From the NCBI GenBank assembly GCA_028697435.1, contig JAQVFD010000155.1, positions 1 through 5,534 on the forward strand: 5,534 nucleotides of DNA. Direction: 5' to 3'. The notes under the pieces were generated by a model that was not told where the DNA came from, made no database searches, and saw only the letters and a program-made list of their open reading frames with translations. The stretch's first letter is position 1. Each line of letters starts with the position of its first letter. Position numbers and translations under genes: made by a program. Positions 1 to 5,482 of the stretch are shown here, one piece after another. This DNA is from Clostridiaceae bacterium (GTDB lineage: Bacteria > Bacillota > Clostridia > Lutisporales > Lutisporaceae).

Positions 1-2
1 GG

Positions 3-65
3 GAATATAAGGACAAACCCTGGAGATTCTATATTGAAGGAAATAAATTTGTATCGAAGGGATAA
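3..65 (+). CDS. C-terminal fragment of an unidentified protein, cut by the window's left edge
   Basis: An open frame runs from the left edge to a TAA stop at 63-65. It encodes 20 residues beginning EYKDKPWRFYIEG and ending FVSKG. The mix of charged and aromatic residues and the ordinary codon choice look like a real protein tail. The other two plus frames also lack strong coding character. The stop codon directly abuts the stop codon of the minus-strand fucose isomerase-like gene at 66-68, so the two genes converge with no gap. This tight packing supports a real gene end. The fragment is too short to assign a family, and I do not recognise it. The start codon and most of the gene lie outside the window. 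Confidence 0.6.
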   Translation, partial: EYKDKPWRFYIEGNKFVSKG

Positions 66-1298
66 CTAAACTATCCTCATGCAGCCCATATCCTGCATAA
101 AGCGGTTTATTAAATTTGTATGGTCTCCTTTTATTATCAGATGATGATTCGCAATTGGATTTCTGAGAAAATAGCTGATATCATTATCCAGATGTATCTT
201 TAACTGGGTCCTGCACATGTAATCTTCATCAAGGTTCTCAAGTATCTGTCCCGATGACAGGAAGTACTTGTCCAGCTTACTTCCGCCGCATTTAAATATG
301 GTTACCTGACCCTCGGAAAGTTTTCCCTGGATACCCACCCCTATTCGGGATTCAAAGTGACTCCTGATATCATAATTTTGGGTCATACACGTGGGAATGG
401 TGCAGTGAGCTAATATCATTTCATTTTTCTTAATATCAATATGGGATGGATTTGCCATAAAGGCTTTACTTCCGGTCAATAAGTATATAAGAAGCATGGA
501 GAACACTGTTTGACAGTCTCCCTCGCAGCCCGAGACAACATTTTCATTGTTCAGGAGAGATAATGCAAGACATCCGGTAGTATTATGCTTTGAAAGAAGC
601 TCGAAGCATCTTACTGTTACCGCATCAAGGTAATGCCTATCACATAATTCCTTCAAGGCTAAATATACTTTAGCCCCTTCTATTACATCCTTCTCCCCCG
701 GCTCTTTAACTGAAACCGCTCCATTAATAAATTTTTTTGCAATTTCCCCTGCTTTATAATCATTTGTATTCATTATTTGATTGCTGAGTTCATCCAGTTC
801 AATGTTCTTAAAAGTTACACCCCACTTACTAAAGGCATCTATATAATTAACTCCGCTTGCAATAAGCCAGTCGGAAGGGAACCCGACTACCCCTATGGCA
901 GCCTCCCTTAACCTTTCTTTGGTTTTTTCGACTTGGTAAAAGTAATTTATCTGCGAGCTAATCTCATCTATATCTCCATGAAGTATTATTGAATTATCTC
1001 CGCATTCTTTAATCCATGCCAGTATCTCCAATGATGCAGCAAGCGAATTCTGCATACCGTCGGTCAATAGTATCACAGGCTTAATCAGCTTTCCGTAAAT
1101 ACTCTTGAAATAATTCTCTGTACCTCCCGATGCAACGAATATAATAGATAAGTCAACAACCGACGTATCCTCGGGACTAATAAAATCAATGTCGTAATAT
1201 TCTCTTAATCCCGAAATAATACCCCCGGTTGGCTCCTCTATCCTTGCTCCATCATGAAGTGCGGTAAGCAAAGTTATAATACCTAATTTTAGTTTCAT
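66..1298 (-). CDS. L-fucose/L-arabinose isomerase-like protein (COG2407-type), 410 aa
   Basis: This looks like a member of the L-fucose isomerase-related family, whose studied members are metal-dependent aldose-ketose isomerases in the cytoplasm. The substrate here is unknown. The N-terminal half (about residues 1-170) looks like the alternating strand/helix fold of this superfamily. The C-terminal half carries the family-like blocks GCEGD (257-261), FMANPSHID (280-288), LAHCTIP (296-302), the HFESRIGVGI block (314-323) and NHH (384-386). E259 is the best candidate for the metal-binding glutamate, and H385 or H386 for the distal histidine. The Asp expected about 24 residues after the Glu in E. 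coli FucI is Asn283 here, so activity as a true fucose isomerase is uncertain. The protein is much shorter than E. coli FucI (about 590 aa). I chose the start at 1298 because AGGGGGAG lies just upstream. A longer frame to 1388 would overlap the mgtC end and has no such site. No sugar transporter or kinase gene is adjacent. Confidence 0.75.
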   Translation of the reverse strand: MKLKLGIITLLTALHDGARIEEPTGGIISGLREYYDIDFISPEDTSVVDLSIIFVASGGTENYFKSIYGKLIKPVILLTDGMQNSLAASLEILAWIKECGDNSIILHGDIDEISSQINYFYQVEKTKERLREAAIGVVGFPSDWLIASGVNYIDAFSKWGVTFKNIELDELSNQIMNTNDYKAGEIAKKFINGAVSVKEPGEKDVIEGAKVYLALKELCDRHYLDAVTVRCFELLSKHNTTGCLALSLLNNENVVSGCEGDCQTVFSMLLIYLLTGSKAFMANPSHIDIKKNEMILAHCTIPTCMTQNYDIRSHFESRIGVGIQGKLSEGQVTIFKCGGSKLDKYFLSSGQILENLDEDYMCRTQLKIHLDNDISYFLRNPIANHHLIIKGDHTNLINRFMQDMGCMRIV

Positions 1299-1302
1299 AA
1301 TA

Positions 1303-1310
1303 CTCCCCCT
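1303..1310 (-). promoter_or_regulatory. Ribosome binding site setting the start of the fucose isomerase-like gene
   Basis: On the minus strand AGGGGGAG is followed by four bases (TATT) and then ATG at 1298. This decides the start in favour of the 410-residue protein over an upstream in-frame ATG at 1388, which would lie inside the mgtC coding end. Confidence 0.8.
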
Positions 1311-1335
1311 GATCTTTATTTGTTTTATATGTGCT

Positions 1336-1363
1336 ATTATATAAAAGCTTTCAAACTCAGCAA
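1336..1363 (-). promoter_or_regulatory. Candidate sigma-A promoter for the fucose isomerase-like gene
   Basis: On the minus strand a perfect TATAAT (1336-1341) lies 16 bp downstream of TTGCTG (1358-1363), a 3/6 match to the -35 consensus. The -35 element would fall across and just inside the 3' end of mgtC. Transcription would start near 1329, giving a leader of about 30 nt before the ATG at 1298. The -35 is weak and the DNA is AT-rich, so a chance match is possible. Read-through from mgtC could also express the gene, since no hairpin with a T tract is visible between the two. Confidence 0.4.
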
Positions 1364-2019
1364 ACTTCAACTTCCAAAATCCCCTCAATGTCAGTCAGAC
1401 ATTCAATAACCTTCGGGTCTAAATTCTTTTTGAGTTTGTTGATTCTCATATTTATAATAATTGTGTTTTCGTCCTCCAGTTCTATGGAAATATCACTTAT
1501 ATTAAGATTAAACAAACCCAATTGGGTGCCAATTTTCCCTATCTGACCCGGTTTGTCCTCTGATCTTATCTTTAGGGTTGCGCTTTTACTGCTTCCTGAC
1601 ATAATTCCTTCAGTTTTCGAAAGCACTACAAGCGTAATAATCACCAGGACAGTAGTAAGTATCGAACCGGAATAAAATCCAAGTCCCACAGCTATTCCGA
1701 TGCAGGCAACAGTCCAAAGGCTGGCTGCAGTTGTCAAACCTTTGACATTAACCCCTTCCTTCAGTATAGTTCCTGCTCCGAGAAATCCTATGCCGCTTAT
1801 CACTTGTGCTCCGAAACGTCCCGGGTCAATATTGGCATGACCTTTATACTGTTCAAAAATATATATATTGCATAGCATAACAAGTGCTGCTCCCACGCAT
1901 ACCAATATATGAGTCCTAAAGCCGGCTGGATGTCTGGTCCTCTCCCTTTCATAGCCTATGACTCCACCCAGAAAGCAGGCAAGTGCAAGCCTCACAAGCA
2001 ACTCAGCAAAATTGGGCAT
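1357..2019 (-). CDS. MgtC/SapB family membrane protein, 220 aa
   Basis: This is an integral membrane protein of the MgtC/SapB (YhiD-like) family. Residues 1-135 hold about five hydrophobic segments (roughly 5-23, 37-55, 70-87, 95-114 and 117-135). The family signatures are clear: LGGVIGYERERTR (17-29), AGFRTHILV (32-40), SGIGFLGAGTI (75-85) and GLTTAASLWT (94-103). After a short linker, residues 145-219 form a soluble alpha/beta domain resembling the ACT-like C-terminal domain found in many family members. MgtC in Salmonella is linked to survival in low magnesium and in macrophages and to ATP synthase inhibition. That role should not be assumed here, and magnesium transport itself is not established for the family. 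The start at 2019 is supported by GGAGGCGGAG just upstream. The frame continues open to 2064 without a better site. The gene lies 58 bp upstream of the fucose isomerase-like gene on the same strand. No Mg-sensing leader is evident. Confidence 0.9.
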   Translation of the reverse strand: MPNFAELLVRLALACFLGGVIGYERERTRHPAGFRTHILVCVGAALVMLCNIYIFEQYKGHANIDPGRFGAQVISGIGFLGAGTILKEGVNVKGLTTAASLWTVACIGIAVGLGFYSGSILTTVLVIITLVVLSKTEGIMSGSSKSATLKIRSEDKPGQIGKIGTQLGLFNLNISDISIELEDENTIIINMRINKLKKNLDPKVIECLTDIEGILEVEVC

Positions 2020-2023
2020 AATA

Positions 2024-2033
2024 CTCCGCCTCC
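2024..2033 (-). promoter_or_regulatory. Ribosome binding site setting the mgtC-like start
   Basis: Minus-strand GGAGGCGGAG ends four bases before the ATG at 2019. This favours the 220-residue product over a 235-residue frame opening at 2064, whose extra N-terminus (MSKCIMVFYIRRRSI) is not typical of the family. Confidence 0.8.
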
Positions 2034-2047
2034 TTATATAGAATACC

Positions 2048-2053
2048 ATTATA
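2048..2053 (-). promoter_or_regulatory. Candidate -10 element for the mgtC-like gene
   Basis: A perfect TATAAT on the minus strand lies 28 bp upstream of the mgtC ATG, which would give a leader of only about 20 nt containing the ribosome binding site. No good -35 lies 16-18 bp upstream (TATTAA at 17 bp; TTAAGC at 15 bp), so the assignment is weak in this AT-rich stretch. A leader this short leaves no room for a riboswitch. Confidence 0.3.
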
Positions 2054-2116
2054 CATTTCGACACATTGGCTTAATATTCCTATCTATATTAAATATGTGC
2101 GGTAATAATATAATGT

Positions 2117-2158
2117 AGATGATTGACATGAGAAATATATCATCTCTTGAAATATAAT
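2117..2158 (+). promoter_or_regulatory. Possible promoter/operator region of the aminotransferase gene
   Basis: This part of the divergent intergenic region holds a perfect TTGACA (2123-2128) and a perfect TATAAT (2153-2158), but the 24-bp spacing is too long for a standard sigma-A promoter. A 7-bp inverted repeat, AGATGAT (2117-2123) and ATCATCT (2139-2145) with a 15-nt spacer, brackets the TTGACA. It could be an operator for a dimeric regulator, possibly one that tolerates or corrects odd spacing. It could also be chance in AT-rich DNA. Other TATAAT-like words occur at 2109-2114 and 2178-2183, so the real start site cannot be fixed by eye. Confidence 0.3.
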
Positions 2159-2207
2159 ACTCTTAGTGTTAAATTTCTATTATAGACTAATTTTAATATA
2201 CTATGAC

Positions 2208-2214
2208 AGGAGAT
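2208..2214 (+). promoter_or_regulatory. Ribosome binding site setting the aminotransferase start
   Basis: AGGAGAT lies six bases before the ATG at 2221. An in-frame ATG at 2203 overlaps this site and has no Shine-Dalgarno sequence of its own, so 2221 is the likelier start. Confidence 0.8.
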
Positions 2215-2220
2215 AGATTG

Positions 2221-3057
2221 ATGAAAAACGAAATATTGGAAAGATATCTGATAATAAACGGCAGAATTATCTCTGTATCAGAAGCAGGTGCGTTTTCAAC
2301 AGGTGCTTCGAGTACAATCTATGAAGTACTAAGAGTAGTGTCGGGAATTCCTGTTTTTTTGGAAAGACATATGGATAGGCTGGAGGTTTCTGCAAAACTT
2401 CTCAATCATTCCATAGCCGGTATATCGGACAATATCAGGTATAGTATCGGGGAGCTTATCAAAGCAAATAACAGTCCGGATAAAAACGTGAAAATTATTG
2501 TGTATAATATGGAGAATCCCATTCCTGATTATATGGTGTATTTCATCCTGAGTAATTATCCGACCCCCGAACAATACGATGTGGGTGTAAATGTAATACT
2601 CCTTGAGGAAGAGAGAAATAATCCCAATGCCAAAGTGGTGAACTCCGGCTACAAGGAGAGGGTTGCCGCCGCTTTGGCTGACGCAAATGCTTATGAAGCA
2701 CTTCTTGTGAACCGGGAAAATGAGATTACAGAAGGAAGCCGTTCCAATATATTTTTTGTCAGGGACAATAAACTGTTCACCGCACCCAAAGGGAATGTAC
2801 TGATGGGGATAACCAGACTATACGTATTTGAACTCTGCAAGGACCTTGGGATAGAGATAATTGAAGAACCCATATCCGTATCCATCCTTAAAGAAATGGA
2901 AGGTGTGTTCATGACAGGCACCTCGCCAAAAATACTCCCTATAAGCACAATTGACGATATGAGCTTTAGTTCAGCCAAAAACTCAATAGTCAAGGCACTT
3001 ATGAAACGATATGATGATATTATTGAAGATTATATTAAAGAAAAAACAATTGGGTGA
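2221..3057 (+). CDS. Class IV PLP-dependent aminotransferase (BCAT / D-amino acid aminotransferase / ADC lyase fold), 278 aa
   Basis: This is a cytoplasmic fold-type IV PLP enzyme, close to the usual family length of about 280-300 aa. Visible marks in order are: the N-terminal block LIINGRIIS (10-18); FLERHMDRLEVS (46-57), the usual substrate-side motif; NAKVVN (136-141), with K138 as the probable Schiff-base lysine; ITEGSRSNIFFV (169-180), with E171 as the probable partner of the pyridine nitrogen; GITR (196-199) in the phosphate-binding region; and MTGTSPKILPI (231-241). This last block resembles the TGT(A/S) form seen in transaminases more than the form typical of aminodeoxychorismate lyase. 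The exact substrate (branched-chain, D-amino acid or other) cannot be read from these motifs. No ilv or pab genes are nearby. The gene converges on dsdA, and its TGA at 3055-3057 lies inside the shared terminator hairpin, so its last codons form part of the left arm. Confidence 0.88.
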   Translation: MKNEILERYLIINGRIISVSEAGAFSTGASSTIYEVLRVVSGIPVFLERHMDRLEVSAKLLNHSIAGISDNIRYSIGELIKANNSPDKNVKIIVYNMENPIPDYMVYFILSNYPTPEQYDVGVNVILLEEERNNPNAKVVNSGYKERVAAALADANAYEALLVNRENEITEGSRSNIFFVRDNKLFTAPKGNVLMGITRLYVFELCKDLGIEIIEEPISVSILKEMEGVFMTGTSPKILPISTIDDMSFSSAKNSIVKALMKRYDDIIEDYIKEKTIG

Positions 3058-3084
3058 GACTAAAACTCACCCAATTGTTTTTTC
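3040..3084. terminator. Bidirectional Rho-independent terminator overlapping both convergent coding ends
   Basis: GAAAAAACAATTGGGTGAG (3040-3058) pairs perfectly with 3066-3084 around a 7-nt loop, a 19-bp stem. The A run on the left and T run on the right give a U-rich tail in both directions. The stem includes the TGA of the aminotransferase (3055-3057). The dsdA TAG (minus strand, 3060-3062) lies in the loop, and the last dsdA codons lie in the right arm. It should end both transcripts. Confidence 0.92.
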
Positions 3085-4379
3085 CCTCTATTATAGAATT
3101 CCTGCATCATATTGTCAGGTACAAACAGCCCTCCTGTTGCCCAAGCTATATGTACCGCATTTTTTGTACCGACCTCAACTCTCAAGGGGCCAAGAAGTCC
3201 CGGGGTTGCCGAGGGCTCAATCTTGATATCCTCCATATCCTTCATCATTGCCAGTAGTTTATACAATTCTTTATCCTCTACAGTATAAATACCGCTTAAA
3301 AGCTTCTCCATCATTTTACCGACAAATCCCGAAGGTCTCCCGACTGCCAGTCCATCAGCATCCGTAATGTTATCAAGCCCGAAGTCCTGCACCGAAAGCT
3401 TTTCATTTTCTCCTGTTGCCATACCTAAAAGCATACATGGGGAATGTGTCGGCTCAACAAAAAATACATGTACGTTATCTCCGAAAACGTGCTTCAAGCC
3501 AAAGCAAATGCCACCGGGTGCGCCTCCAACACCACAGGGTATATATACGTACAACGGACGGCTTTCATCGACCTTTATCCCCAAAGTGTCAAGCTGTTTT
3601 TTTAGACGAAAAGCCGCCACACTATATCCCAAGAACAGACTTTTCGAATTCTCATCATCCACGAAATAACTGTTTGGATCCTGCAGTGATTGCCTTCTCC
3701 CTTCCTCCACCGCCTTGCTGTAATCAGAGGAATACTCTATAACATTTACTCCCTTGCTTCTAAGAAGGCTTTTTTTCCATTCCTTTGCATCAGCAGACAT
3801 GTGTACGGTAACCTTAAATCCTAGAGCAGAACCCATTATTCCTATACTTAGTCCCAGATTACCTGTTGATCCTACAGCTAAGGAAAATTTACCGAAAAAC
3901 TCCTTAAACGCAGGGGATCCGAGCTTTGAATAGTCATCATTCATTTTTATCATGCCATGTTTGAGTGCAAGATCCTCCCCATGCTTCAGAACCTCATAAA
4001 TGCCTCCCCTTGCCTTGATGGACCCGGCTACGGGCAGGTAATTATCACATTTCAGAAGTAACTCGCCCGGGAAGCTCTGCTTATATGTCTCTTGGATATT
4101 GTTTTTCATGTCATTAATATACACCAATTCAGATTCAATCATACCACCTTTGTCTGCCGTCTCAGGAAACAGGTAGGATATGAGGGGTGCTAACCTTTGA
4201 AGCCTTTTATCCGCATCAACAATATCCTCAAAGGTTAAGGAAAGCTCCGACAGCGCTTTTTCTGCACTGCCAAGATTATTGTTAACCCAGAAAACCGGCT
4301 TATAGCCCATAAGATTATCTATGATAGGATATTCTTCAACCCATTGGCTTATGGTCTTGTTTAATACCATTGTATCCAT
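3060..4379 (-). CDS. dsdA: D-serine ammonia-lyase (D-serine dehydratase), 439 aa
   Basis: This is a PLP enzyme of fold type II that converts D-serine to pyruvate and ammonia in the cytoplasm. It serves detoxification or use of D-serine. Its length matches E. coli DsdA (442 aa). The PLP lysine is K122 in GSIKARGG (119-126). Other family blocks are AVGSTGNLGLSIG (168-180), the glycine-rich phosphate loop PCGVGGAPGG (281-290), DGLAVGRPSG (342-351) and the SATPGLLGP block (390-398). The N-terminal segment (about 1-100) corresponds to the DsdA-specific region absent from short threonine dehydratases. GGGAGG lies eight bases upstream of the ATG at 4379. A second in-frame ATG at 4370 is farther from that site. 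No dsdX transporter or dsdC regulator is in the window. The gene has a strong sigma-A-like promoter at 4449-4478 and ends in the bidirectional terminator. The assignment is firm at family level. Confidence 0.95.
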   Translation of the reverse strand: MDTMVLNKTISQWVEEYPIIDNLMGYKPVFWVNNNLGSAEKALSELSLTFEDIVDADKRLQRLAPLISYLFPETADKGGMIESELVYINDMKNNIQETYKQSFPGELLLKCDNYLPVAGSIKARGGIYEVLKHGEDLALKHGMIKMNDDYSKLGSPAFKEFFGKFSLAVGSTGNLGLSIGIMGSALGFKVTVHMSADAKEWKKSLLRSKGVNVIEYSSDYSKAVEEGRRQSLQDPNSYFVDDENSKSLFLGYSVAAFRLKKQLDTLGIKVDESRPLYVYIPCGVGGAPGGICFGLKHVFGDNVHVFFVEPTHSPCMLLGMATGENEKLSVQDFGLDNITDADGLAVGRPSGFVGKMMEKLLSGIYTVEDKELYKLLAMMKDMEDIKIEPSATPGLLGPLRVEVGTKNAVHIAWATGGLFVPDNMMQEFYNRGKKQLGEF

Positions 4380-4448
4380 GTAATATTCCTCCCAATAATC
4401 TATTTTATGCCTTCAGCATTACCGATCCGCTTAACATGTATCATACTA

Positions 4449-4478
4449 ATTATAAATTCTTTTCTGTCATAGTGTCAA
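4449..4478 (-). promoter_or_regulatory. Sigma-A-type promoter for dsdA
   Basis: On the minus strand a perfect TTGACA (4473-4478) is followed, after 18 bp, by a perfect TATAAT (4449-4454). The start of transcription would be near 4442, giving a leader of about 60 nt. No clear terminator or riboswitch fold is seen in the leader, only a 4-bp hairpin (ATGC/GCAT, 4407-4419). Two consensus hexamers suggest strong vegetative expression unless a repressor acts. Confidence 0.75.
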
Positions 4479-4496
4479 TTATTCCGCCGATACATA
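4467..4496 (+). promoter_or_regulatory. Candidate sigma-E (mother-cell) promoter for cwlJ-gerQ
   Basis: TCATAGT (4467-4473) and GATACATA (4489-4496), 15 bp apart, resemble the B. subtilis sigma-E consensus (-35 like KMATATT, -10 like CATACAHT). The -10 matches 6 of 8 positions. Transcription would begin near 4503, giving a leader of about 29 nt. B. subtilis cwlJ is a sigma-E gene, which fits. A sigma-K-like word, CATAAAAT (4493-4500), overlaps, so the exact sigma factor is uncertain. The -35 shares base 4473 with the dsdA -35. Confidence 0.5.
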
Positions 4497-4531
4497 AAAT
4501 GATAATATCACTGTATGTGGGGTGAATTTTT

Positions 4532-4975
4532 ATGGCGCTCTCAACCAGAGAAATATTTGCTCGTATGATAAGGTGCGAAGCCGGCGGTGAAGGGGACAAC
4601 GGTATGAAGGCTGTCGCTACCGTAATTATGAATAGAGTTCATGTACCCAACGGGGAATATCAGAGATTAGGTCAGGGAGATTTAAGAAGGATAATGTTCC
4701 AGCCAGGTCAGTTTGACTGTGCCACCGATATCATTGGAGGAGCATACAATGCACAGAATATATTTAACATGCCTGCTGAACAAATACACTACGACATAGC
4801 CGACTGGGCATTATCGGGTAATCAGATGCTTACAGTGGCCTATAGTCTGTGGTACTTCAATCCTTTTGTTCCGACATGTATCCAAACTTTCCCGAGAAAT
4901 GGTTCCGGCACATTTACAAACCGCATAGGGGAGCACTGCTTCTATAATCCGACAAGACTTTACTACTCAACATAG
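4532..4975 (+). CDS. cwlJ: Spore cortex-lytic cell wall hydrolase, CwlJ type, 147 aa
   Basis: This is a cell wall hydrolase of the SleB/CwlJ catalytic family (Hydrolase_2), which breaks down spore cortex peptidoglycan during germination. The family core is complete: ARMIRCEAGGE (10-20), with E16 the expected catalytic glutamate; MKAVATVIMNRV (25-36); FQPGQFDC (56-63); and a C-terminal block with GTFTNRIGEHCFYNP (126-140). There is no signal peptide and no peptidoglycan-binding domain. At 147 aa it matches B. subtilis CwlJ (142 aa), not SleB (about 305 aa). CwlJ is made in the mother cell and placed at the coat/cortex boundary, so lack of a signal peptide is expected. GGGGTGA (4519-4525) precedes the ATG at 4532. 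The gene lies 50 bp upstream of gerQ, whose product CwlJ needs in B. subtilis, which strengthens the CwlJ call. A sigma-E-like promoter precedes it. Confidence 0.92.
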   Translation: MALSTREIFARMIRCEAGGEGDNGMKAVATVIMNRVHVPNGEYQRLGQGDLRRIMFQPGQFDCATDIIGGAYNAQNIFNMPAEQIHYDIADWALSGNQMLTVAYSLWYFNPFVPTCIQTFPRNGSGTFTNRIGEHCFYNPTRLYYST

Positions 4976-5025
4976 AAAAAGAAATTACAATTAGTAAATC
5001 AGAATATCTATGAAAGGAGATAACT

Positions 5026-5475
5026 ATGTACAGCAATAGTTCATACAACTTTAACCAAACACCTGCAAACATCGGCGGACAGTCCCAATTTAACCAAGGT
5101 CCCGAAATGGGCACCACCTTTGGTTACCCAATGGCCCCGCAGTCATTTCCGATGCAGCAGCAAATGGGGGCACAGCAAATGCCTCAAATGCAGCCTCAAA
5201 CAATGCAGATGCCTATGACAGGCGCCGCTCCTGTAGATTTTGACATGCTGCCGACAACACCGGTGCTTGATATTGAGTATACACAGGGCTATCTAAAAAC
5301 TCAGATAGGCAAGCGGGTAAAGGTGGAATTTCTAATCGGAACTAACATGTTAGTAGACCGTGAAGGAACACTTGTTGATGTAGGAATAAGCTATATCATA
5401 ATAAATGAAGTTGAAACAGATGACCTGCTGCTTTGTGATATTTATTCGATAAAATTTGTACGATTCTATTTCTAG
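5026..5475 (+). CDS. gerQ: Spore coat protein GerQ, needed for CwlJ placement, 149 aa
   Basis: This is a GerQ (YwdL) family spore coat protein, made in the mother cell. In B. subtilis GerQ is required for CwlJ to be present in the spore and is cross-linked by transglutaminase Tgl. The conserved domain is C-terminal (about 85-149): YTQGYLKTQIGKRVKVEF (85-102), then an EGTLVDVG...YIIINE strand pair and LLLCDIYSIKFVRF (134-147), as in other GerQ proteins. The N-terminal 70 residues are low complexity. They carry Asn/Gln/Gly-rich sequence, then a Gln/Met/Pro-rich run at 39-64 with 10 Gln in 26 residues. There is no lysine before K91, whereas B. subtilis GerQ uses Lys2, Lys4 and Lys5 for cross-linking. 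AAGGAGA sits just upstream of the ATG. No terminator separates it from cwlJ, so the two are very probably co-transcribed. The length is shorter than B. subtilis GerQ (181 aa). Confidence 0.9.
   Translation: MYSNSSYNFNQTPANIGGQSQFNQGPEMGTTFGYPMAPQSFPMQQQMGAQQMPQMQPQTMQMPMTGAAPVDFDMLPTTPVLDIEYTQGYLKTQIGKRVKVEFLIGTNMLVDREGTLVDVGISYIIINEVETDDLLLCDIYSIKFVRFYF
5152..5217 (+). repeat. Low-complexity Gln/Met-coding tract inside gerQ
   Basis: The words ATGCAG, CAAATG and ATGCCT recur imperfectly through this stretch and encode Met-Gln-Pro-type repeats (gerQ residues 43-64). It is coding sequence, but degenerate enough to vary in length by slippage between strains. Confidence 0.6.
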
Positions 5476-5482
5476 AATAGCA

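Noticed and set aside
79..98. ATGCAG/CTGCAT hairpin as a terminator for the left-edge gene
   Set aside because: It is only a 6-bp stem, lacks a following T run on either strand, and is explained by coding sequence (MQDMGC).
1909..2118. Plus-strand 69-codon frame running out of mgtC into the divergent region
   Set aside because: Most of it is antisense to the conserved mgtC N-terminus, and the product has no recognisable feature.
2020..2220. A magnesium-sensing leader (M-box) upstream of the mgtC-like gene
   Set aside because: The likely leader is only about 20 nt. The intergenic DNA is AT-rich without the extended conserved stems of that riboswitch.
2203..2220. Earlier ATG at 2203 as the aminotransferase start
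   Set aside because: It overlaps the AGGAGAT site that serves the ATG at 2221 and has no ribosome binding site of its own.
2329..2993. Minus-strand open frames inside the aminotransferase gene
   Set aside because: Both are antisense to a gene with a full set of family motifs and show no domain of their own.
3011..3257. Plus-strand frames (67 and 71 codons) crossing the aminotransferase/dsdA junction
   Set aside because: They run through the terminator hairpin and antisense to the dsdA end. Neither has a family-like sequence.
3367..3742. Two overlapping plus-strand open frames of 100 and 108 codons antisense to dsdA
   Set aside because: They lie wholly inside the well-supported dsdA gene, overlap each other in different frames, and have no recognisable domain.
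4914..5117. Minus-strand 67-codon frame across the cwlJ-gerQ junction
   Set aside because: It is antisense to two supported genes and shows no known features.
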